Below, piece after piece: positions 57,576 through 64,000 of a stretch of 64,000 nt of DNA. The stretch spans positions 1,798,001-1,862,000 of the forward strand of contig JAHNUO010000002.1 of assembly GCA_019787685.1 (NCBI GenBank), written 5' to 3'. The notes below the pieces were generated by a model. The model saw only the letters and a list, made by a program, of their open reading frames with translations. It did not search any database and was not told the DNA's origin. The translations under genes and the position numbers were made by a program. This DNA comes from Chiua virens (Eukaryota; Basidiomycota; Agaricomycetes; Boletales; Boletaceae). How positions within the stretch are numbered: position 1 is the stretch's first letter; every line of letters begins with the position of its first letter.

Positions 57576-59180
57576 CTATAGTTTACCGGATATATACAAC
57601 CTCATATCATAGCCTGAACGAATGAAACTAGAGAGTGCCCCAGCAGCAAGCCCAACATTCATAAATGATCCACCCAGGGTGGCAGCGACATCCACGTCTT
57701 CGTGGCGCCCCTCCAGTCTAGGATTATGCGCGAGAGATGAAACAGCGAGCATGGATAAGGATACGACATAGCCAGTCGTGTATCCCAATGCCAGCAATAT
57801 TATCATGTAGAATATGTCGGAATTGATGAGTGGAGAAACCAGCGGAACCGTTGAAGATGGATGGAAATTGCAAAGAAGGATCAGAGGAATAAATAGCGTC
57901 CGTAGAAGAGACATGACTAGAATCTTCCTGCCGGACCAGACGACTAGGCAAGGGAACGAGCAACTCCATCGCCCGATGAGGTCGCCGACGTTGAAAGCCA
58001 GGAAATGGAGCGAGGTGAAAAGTAATGGATGGATATGGTCCACGGATTGCACGCGCACTGTGACCGCGGGGTATACCGCCTTATTGAAGACATTCTCAGT
58101 TGGAGAGCAATTGCGGTAATGGAACGGACACCTACTAGAGTGACACAAAATGTATACGCGACAGAGAAGAAAAAGATCAAGTTGCGTTTGAGAACGTAGA
58201 AGACACGCGAGTCGGCGGCCGCCTTTGGAGAATTTGAGTCGGCTCCAGTAACCAGTCCGGTTAGCTCATTTGCGTGTCCAGTTTCGTGGTGTCGTTCCAA
58301 AGTGCCGACAATCGATTGATAAAAAGGTTGCCTGTTCAACCACGCGTAGGCAGTGAACGTGACGACGAGAAAGATTGTGGAAACAGCAAAAAAGATTCGT
58401 GCAGCCAATGCTTCGGCCTGATCGTCAGAAATAGACCTTGGCGACTCGGGGGATGAGCCCCAAAGGGAAATGATGGCACTAATGACCTGTACAGCACTGA
58501 CCGCGACCGCGACAGCAGCTTGACCTGATAATACGATTTGTAGGAACGACTGGCCAAGTAGTGCTGCCCCAGCTAAGACAGCTGTACAGAGATAGCCAGT
58601 CACGACTGCAAAGATCGCCATGCTGAGGAGGGTATAGGAAAAGAACAGCGATGGAGTGCCTCGAAAGAACGTGCTGAGACATAGAGACGAGACGAGAATG
58701 GTCGAAACGATGATGGATGTAAATATACGACGAGACGGAGATGACTGTCAGAGCGATAGCCTAGATGTGAGCACTCGTTATCGCAATGACGTGTACGAAC
58801 CTGTTTCAAAGTGATCGTACAGTAGAGTTGGGAGAACATGTTAGTCAAGGTATAGACGGTGGATAACGACGGGCTGAAGGTCGTATAGAAGGAGGAGCCA
58901 TCTAGTCGGGACAAGAAAAACGATGTGGCATTGATCATAGCTTTGGACAAATGAGCATACGTGAGGAGTAGTTCGGCGAGAAATGGCATCACCATTCCAA
59001 GGTAACAATATAGCACAACCCAGAAGGAAATATGTCCATTCAGTTCGAATACGAGCGGGTATCAATTCGTCTGCTGGCCCAAAATTGTCTCCACCGACTC
59101 CATCGTCATGGCTGTCAGATTGGTAGACTTGGTGCTCGGAAGATGGAAGGGGGCGATACTTGACGGTAGGAGTCAGTCAT
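57576..59180 (-). CDS. Equilibrative nucleoside transporter (ENT family)
   Basis: Clear ENT features run from IRTEWTYFLLGCAILLPWN, across an intron, to AMINATSFFLSRLDGSSFYT. Later helices are TLLSMAIFAVVTGYLCTAVL, SFLQIVLSGQAAVAVAVSAV, YVLKRNLIFFFSVAYTFCVT, VYPAVTVRVQS, LHFLAFNVGDLIGRWSCSF and FYMIILLALGYTTGYVVSLS. The FNVGDxxGR motif and the LLPWN and SGQAAxAV segments are diagnostic. Proteins of this family, such as yeast Fun26, move nucleosides across vacuolar or plasma membranes. The N-terminus is unclear. ATG 59180 (MTDSYRQVSPPS) is in a different frame from the following KYRPLPSSEHQV segment, so either a small intron or another single-base error lies between. Confidence 0.85.
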
Positions 59181-59265
59181 GGAGGGTATCGAGACACTGG
59201 AGGGAGTAATGAGACGCGAGCACGGCCTCTTGGCAGTATTCGCTTTGAAATAGGACGCTCAGGCA

Positions 59266-60549
59266 CTAGTGCTGTTGCGGGTTCATTTCGGTTACAATTC
59301 GGTCAAATGACGATGTAACTACTCTGTACCTGGGAATGACTTGGTTGGTACTCTCCTTCAGCACCAACTGAGTCAGTTTCTCTTTCTGCTTCTCCGCTTT
59401 CCTCTGCTTCCGCTTCACCTTCCTCTCTATCTTTGCCTTGCGTTCCGCCGTCAACCACCGCCTCTTCTTCTCTGCTTTGCGCTCCTCTTCTAGCTTTTGT
59501 CTAAACTTGAACACCCCTTCAGCGCGTGCCACCCTCGCCGGTCGACCGTTCAACTTCAAGAGCTCTCGTTCGACAAACTTCTTAAGAAGCTCGGCTCTGC
59601 GAACCCTTGCAGCCTGCCACCGTTTCTGCTTCTTGGCACGACTGTGTGGGTTTGAAAGCTCCTTGGCAAGATGGTCTTCCATTGGCATCGACTCGTCAAA
59701 CGTCCTTGGTTGAGGGCTGAACAACGCTTTGATATAAGCGTTTTCATCCGCCGGCTTGGGTTTCTTGACGTCCGGTGGTTGGTAGGTAATCTTGAGAACC
59801 GTGTCTTTGGCAGTATCATAGAACTGGTTGGCTAGTCCCTGTCAGCACCAAGTTCCTAGGTACTCATAGATATGCGACATACCTCCTGGTCGTTCCGGTA
59901 ACGTGTATTCCGGCCACGGTATCACAAGCGGGGTCCTCGTTGTTTTATCGTAAAATGCAGGCACTGTCGCAAGAGCGATACGCTTCCAGTCGAAACGACG
60001 AAGTCCGGGATGCCAATAAGGGTCTCTCACACCCACACGTCGCGCAAACACGCTACCATTGCAGCTCATTCATGACCGGGTAGCGAATGCGAAAGAAACG
60101 TGCTTACCTGATTTCCCGTTCTCCTCCTTGCGGTCGTGAGACTTTATGGGTGCCCAGGAAGAGCTGACACCTCGAATAATGCACGCTTCGGTTGATTGGC
60201 ACCTTGTTGGTACCTGCTTCCTGTAGCAATGATTGATTATGCGAGGTTTAGGTCAACCCGACGTAGGACGCACCTTTATAGTGGAACCTTTGATGTAGAC
60301 GCGATTCGAGAACCTGTTTATACTCAGGACTTCGTGCAGTTTGCGTCCTTCACCGCGAATGCGTATTTTATCGCCAGGGACGACGTTCCAGTATTTGATA
60401 CGATGCTTGAACGAAACTGCTTTAACGCCGGTATCATAGCGCGAGCGTTTCTCTTGCCAATGTTTCGGAACAGGGAGAAGGTGTCGAAAATTCGTGGTCC
60501 ATGGAATCCTGGTAGTGGCTTTGAGGACTTGTACGCGTGATAACGACAT
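59266..60549 (-). CDS. MRPL40: Mitochondrial large-subunit ribosomal protein uL24m
   Basis: Three or four exons encode about 360 residues. After a presequence-like N-terminus from ATG 60549 (MSLSRVQVLKATTRIPWTTN) comes the KOW domain: IKYWNVVPGDKIRIRGEGRK, LHEVLSINRFSNRVYIKGS, a short VPINRSVHYSRCQLFLG segment, then VGVRDPYWHPGLRRFDWKRI. The C-terminal half is strongly basic and coiled (KIERKVKRKQRKAEKQKEKL), as in fungal MRPL40. The protein sits near the exit tunnel of the mitochondrial ribosome. The long Lys/Arg/Glu-rich tail is a usual fungal extension. No defect is seen. Confidence 0.85.
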
Positions 60550-60660
60550 GGAGCAACGCACAACTGAGGAGAAATGAACGGCAGAAAAGCCAGAAATTCG
60601 CTGACTAAGCAATTCTGTCTGTCTCAAAGTACGATACAAGAATCTTTCTCTAGTACAACA

Positions 60661-63129
60661 TTAGCCCGCTGGCATAGGTCCTGCTTTTGTTCCTGTCCAT
60701 GCACCCGTCGCCATACTAGGTTCCTCCGACTCGAGCGTCTGAGATTAGGCACGATTGAGTCAACAGTCAACATTAGCAACAGAGTGTCTTACCTCGAGCA
60801 ACATTCCAATGACATTATCCACCTCTGAAGGTGGTACACCTCCACACCCAGCCCCAATAAGCCGTCTATACTCAGCCATCCGTCCACCAGTCCCCGCCTC
60901 CGCCTGGAATGCAATCAGTTGATCGAATAATTCCTTCCTCCGCTTGCGACTATGTCCTAGGTCTTCCCTCATCGCTTCACTGACAGCCTTTATCGCATCT
61001 TCGCTGTTCGAAACATCAGCATACAGTGCAAGAAGATCCGTGAGATCTTCTTTCTGGGGCAGCGCCTTCCGTTTCCCCTTCCCCTTATCTCTGCTCCCTG
61101 ATTCCGCCGACGCCTCGCCGTCAATGTCAACGTCCGTTCGGTAGGGTACGGTGGAAGGGGTGATCCTGAGCTCCCCTTCTGCTGCATCTCTGATCAACTT
61201 TTCTCGGTTCTCTTCGTCTTTGATCCACTTTTCCCATCCCAATCGGTATCGTTTCCCCATCTTGTCTGACAGCTGACTCTCGAGCTCCGACAGCATCCCT
61301 TTCGCTAGTTGTAATCCCTCTGCCTGCGTCTTGAGCTGGTTGACCGCTCGGTGGCTTTCGAGAATCTCCTGCTGGATATTCTGCAAGAGTGCATGGGCTT
61401 GGTTCATGTCGCGTTCTTTATCCTGGAGCTCGCGATCGAAAGATGCAGCCAGAGTATCAAGCATGCTCGTGATTTCATTGACGCATTTCGTGCCCGCCTT
61501 CTGACCGGATACTGAATAATGTAGTGGCAGGCGATCATTGCCCATGGGGATGGGGGGAGCGACCGGCAAGGAATACGCAGCTTGCGCATTGCGAAAAGAC
61601 ATGCCCGAAACACGGGAAATTGGTCCCGGAGACGACCGGAAGCGCTCATCCTCGAGGATATAGTCCTCAGTACTCTTTCCATCGCGGTTCACAAGCTTGG
61701 GGTCTGCTCCGTGATCGATGAGGAGTTTGACGAGGCGCTTGCTTCGGCATCGGGCAGCCATTGTCAATGCGGTCTCGCCATCCTCATCTTGGAAATTGAT
61801 CACGTCGGCAAGTTCCTTGGGATAGTCGGCCAAGCGATTGAGCACTGTCTCCATATAGTAGCGCGCGGCATGCGTCTTGCCTTTGGACATGGCGACATCG
61901 ACGATGTGATGAAAGACGGTACGATTGTAATTGTCGATATTAAGAGTGGAATCGATGGAGAAGCTCGTATAGCTCCGGGAACTTTCGTACGTCGTAATTA
62001 TTTGCGAACATAACACTGCGCATCATGGCAGTTTGGCCCGCCTTGTTCACTTTGAAGATATCGGCGCCTGCTGTGAGCAGTAGTTTCACGATGCGGAGTA
62101 CGGCCCATTGCGGAAGCCCAGTGTAGTGCAGTATGGCCGTCGTCATCGATGGCCATGTTCGCAGTCAAAATCGGGGGGAGGTGAGATGAGAATCTGAGGG
62201 ATCTGGTTTGTGTCCGAAATGAAATATTCAAGGATCTGATCGCTATAGGCGCGCGGATCATCAGTGCCGTTGGGTTGTGCGGCGATCTCATCTTCTGAAG
62301 GGTCATCGAGGCGGTCGTCGAGATGACGTCGCGACGGATTTACGTCGTGTAGTATGTCTGCGGTCCTCTGACGCGTCAATTTGGTCATAGGCATCAGCGA
62401 TGGGGGAGGGTGTGCGTGAGCTAGAAGACCCGCGTGAGGGAGATGATGTCATTGAACCATCCTCTGAACCGGGTTCTGTGATAATTTCTGGTTCCGATTC
62501 GTCTTCGACATCCGCATGACGGCGGGAGCGGGTGGAAATGAGAGCAGGGGGGGGCTCGACGGCTGGGGTTGGGGCCGGAGCGCGACGGGCGGGTCTTGTG
62601 ACGGACGCGGTGGATACAAGATGTTTCGGAGCGAGGGGTGGGCTCTTGGCCGCGGGCTGAAACTCGATAATAGGACGGAGGGCCACTTCACAGTTGTACT
62701 GCCTTGCCAGTGTAAGACCTCGTTCGAGGGGAATCCATGTGCCTGCGGGGATATGGAGTCTCGAAGGATATAAAGAGAGAGGCGGATTTACCCTGATACT
62801 TTCCGTAACCGCCTTGAACTTTCTCGTGCTCGCCCTTCTGGACCTCTCGTTCGAGGACGCGGGTGCGCTGGGGTTTGTCAAAGCCAGCGACCTTGAGTAT
62901 TTGTGTCGCGTTGAGCCACGAATCTGAGCGGCGACGCATTACAGCGACGCCTTTGCACATCCTACGCGTGTCAAAGAGATGAGGATACTGTCGAGCATGG
63001 TGGAGAATCGCACGTACATTTCGTACACGGGTATCCCGCTGTAGGTGGCCTATTGAGGGTGTTTGTGAGCAACACGCAGATGAGAAGAAGAGAAAAGAAG
63101 AAGACCTTGAAAATCTGGTTGTCGGGCAT
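60661..63129 (-). CDS. MBP1: MBP1/RES-type APSES cell-cycle transcription factor; frame broken in the ankyrin region
   Basis: Small exons give [19 protein letters not shown], then [20 protein letters not shown] and [20 protein letters not shown], the KilA-N/APSES DNA-binding domain. A Ser/Pro-rich linker leads to ankyrin repeats ([55 protein letters not shown]) and a C-terminal coiled region that pairs with the Swi6-type partner. A last intron adds [14 protein letters not shown], ending at 60661. The factor drives G1/S genes at MluI boxes. Between about 62350 and 61945 the conserved reading changes frame about four times, including one extra base at 62163 (between PPDFD and ANMAIDDDG). No introns fit. 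The 418-residue C-terminal exon is clean. Confidence 0.88.
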
Positions 63130-63694
63130 TGTGAGAGTCACGTCGACCGAGTGTGCTGAGGATGTAGAGTCGGGCTACGCGTGGGCTAACAAGGACAAAC
63201 AACGCGATTCGTATTGGCCCCTGTTGCGCCTCGTCTCTACCTTGAGCTTGATCTTACACGCGTGGATGGCATGCATCTTATCCTCCGACGAAACTCCCTC
63301 TGGACCTCCACCTTGCCTCGTGCACGACACGCCGTTCTTACGACCTCGCCATGTGTTTCTTACCCCATGCCCTACGATCAGTCCCACTCACTTCTTTACA
63401 GATTCTTTGCAGTGATCTCCCTCGGACGGTGCGTACGTTGTGTCCGTAGACGTTGTCCGTCGTGCGATCCAAACCCTAGATTGTGGTTTGTATGGTGATT
63501 TTTTGGCAGAACGCGACGGTCACGGGACCTGTTTCCTTTTCCAAAGAGCTCTTCTTGGCTTCCAAACGCCTACCTCGAGGCACGTTGCCACCGCTCTTTA
63601 TTGTCCCGCTCCCTCTGCCACTCATTCTTCCTCCTTTCTTCCATCTCCTATCTTTTCGCGTCTCATACCCCCCCTCTCTCTTAACAGGCCCGTC
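63130..63694. promoter_or_regulatory. Divergent promoter region between MBP1 and CDC14
   Basis: About 565 bases between the two start codons. The side near CDC14 (about 63600-63690) is strongly C/T-rich on the plus strand, the usual form of a fungal core promoter. I see no supported exon in it. An upstream in-frame CDC14 start cannot be excluded. Confidence 0.5.
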
Positions 63695-64000
63695 ATGCCT
63701 CCGAAGTGCGAACCGCTCTGCCATTTCGGAGACAGGTATATCCCGGCACAAATCATCTCTACCTATCATCTCAACATTTCCCATCAGGCTCTACTTCACC
63801 ACCTTTCCCCACCCTCCCCCGGGCCCACACATCCTCAATAATCAATCCTCCGACCAGGCCGACAATCCCCGTGTGCGCGCGAGACCCAGAGGTGGCCCTT
63901 CCGCGTCTCCCGACGACGATGCTACCTACTACTACTTCACGATCGACGACCAGCTACTCTATCTCTCTTTCTTCCAGGACTGGGGCCCACTCAATCTGGC
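63695..64000 (+). CDS. CDC14: CDC14 dual-specificity phosphatase, 5' end only
   Basis: From ATG 63695 a short first exon (MPPKCEPLCHFGD) joins across an intron at about 63739-63787 to RLYFTTFPHPPPGPHILNNQ. An Arg/Pro-rich insert follows, then YYYFTIDDQLLYLSFFQDWG and PLNL at the window edge. The IDD-x-LLYLSFFQDWGPLNL segment is the highly conserved N-terminal pseudo-phosphatase domain of Cdc14. The catalytic HCxxGxxR motif lies outside the window. Cdc14 reverses CDK phosphorylation at mitotic exit and in cytokinesis signalling. The gene runs off the right edge. Confidence 0.85.

Noticed and set aside
61900..62360. Programmed ribosomal frameshifting as the explanation for the MBP1 frame changes
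   Set aside because: There are several shifts in a short span, no slippery heptamer was recognised at them, and similar shifts occur in unrelated genes. Indels explain this more simply.

Overview
This window is nuclear DNA from a filamentous basidiomycete, most likely an agaricomycete. The genes are dense and cut by many short GT-AG introns of about 45-65 bases. They include typical fungal housekeeping genes (COQ2, PKA regulatory subunit, PHO85, MET10, BEM1, NOT3, CDC14), a pair of agaricomycete-type seven-helix DUF6534-like proteins, and a membrane-anchored GH9 endoglucanase. I cannot name the species. About 31 genes are supported, roughly half on each strand. Many are divergent or convergent pairs with very short gaps.

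Layout: the 3' end of COQ2 (1-186), a YTP1-like membrane protein, an allantoate/pantothenate-type MFS carrier, a single-span Ser/Thr-rich surface protein, PKA regulatory subunit, PHO85-type CDK, UTP5-like SSU processome protein, a HERP/USA1-like ERAD protein and a Gfo/Idh/MocA oxidoreductase. Next comes a 4.9-kb DNA transposon (15365-20244), then GH9, MET10, a bacterial-type UPRT, RRP8, a P-loop ATPase, an SRK1/RCK2-like kinase, a NIPA-type Mg transporter, SEC12, TAF9, BEM1, NOT3 and mitochondrial L7/L12. These are followed by a tandem duplication carrying two seven-helix genes (46.1-52.2 kb), an MRP-S34-like protein, an acyl-CoA-binding protein, glutathione-dependent formaldehyde dehydrogenase, VFA1, an ENT nucleoside transporter, MRPL40 (uL24m), an MBP1-type APSES factor, and the start of CDC14 at the right edge.

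The most interesting object is the transposon. Its inverted repeats are about 210 bp long, with 41 identical terminal bases, and face each other at 15362-15570 and 20038-20247. Both are flanked by TA. Between them lie an uninterrupted Tc1-type DD34E transposase with introns and a second complete gene for a Zn2Cys6 protein. That makes it a two-gene Tc1/mariner-like element, much larger than the usual one-gene form. It sits in what was apparently the short divergent promoter between the oxidoreductase and the GH9 gene.

A second theme is single-base reading-frame breaks. At least seven otherwise well-conserved genes (YTP1-like, MET10, NIPA, the ACBP gene, formaldehyde dehydrogenase, VFA1, MBP1) have conserved protein continuing in another frame with no usable intron between. 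The breaks are clustered. Uncorrected indels in the assembly are the simplest explanation, but this must be settled before any of these genes is called a pseudogene.
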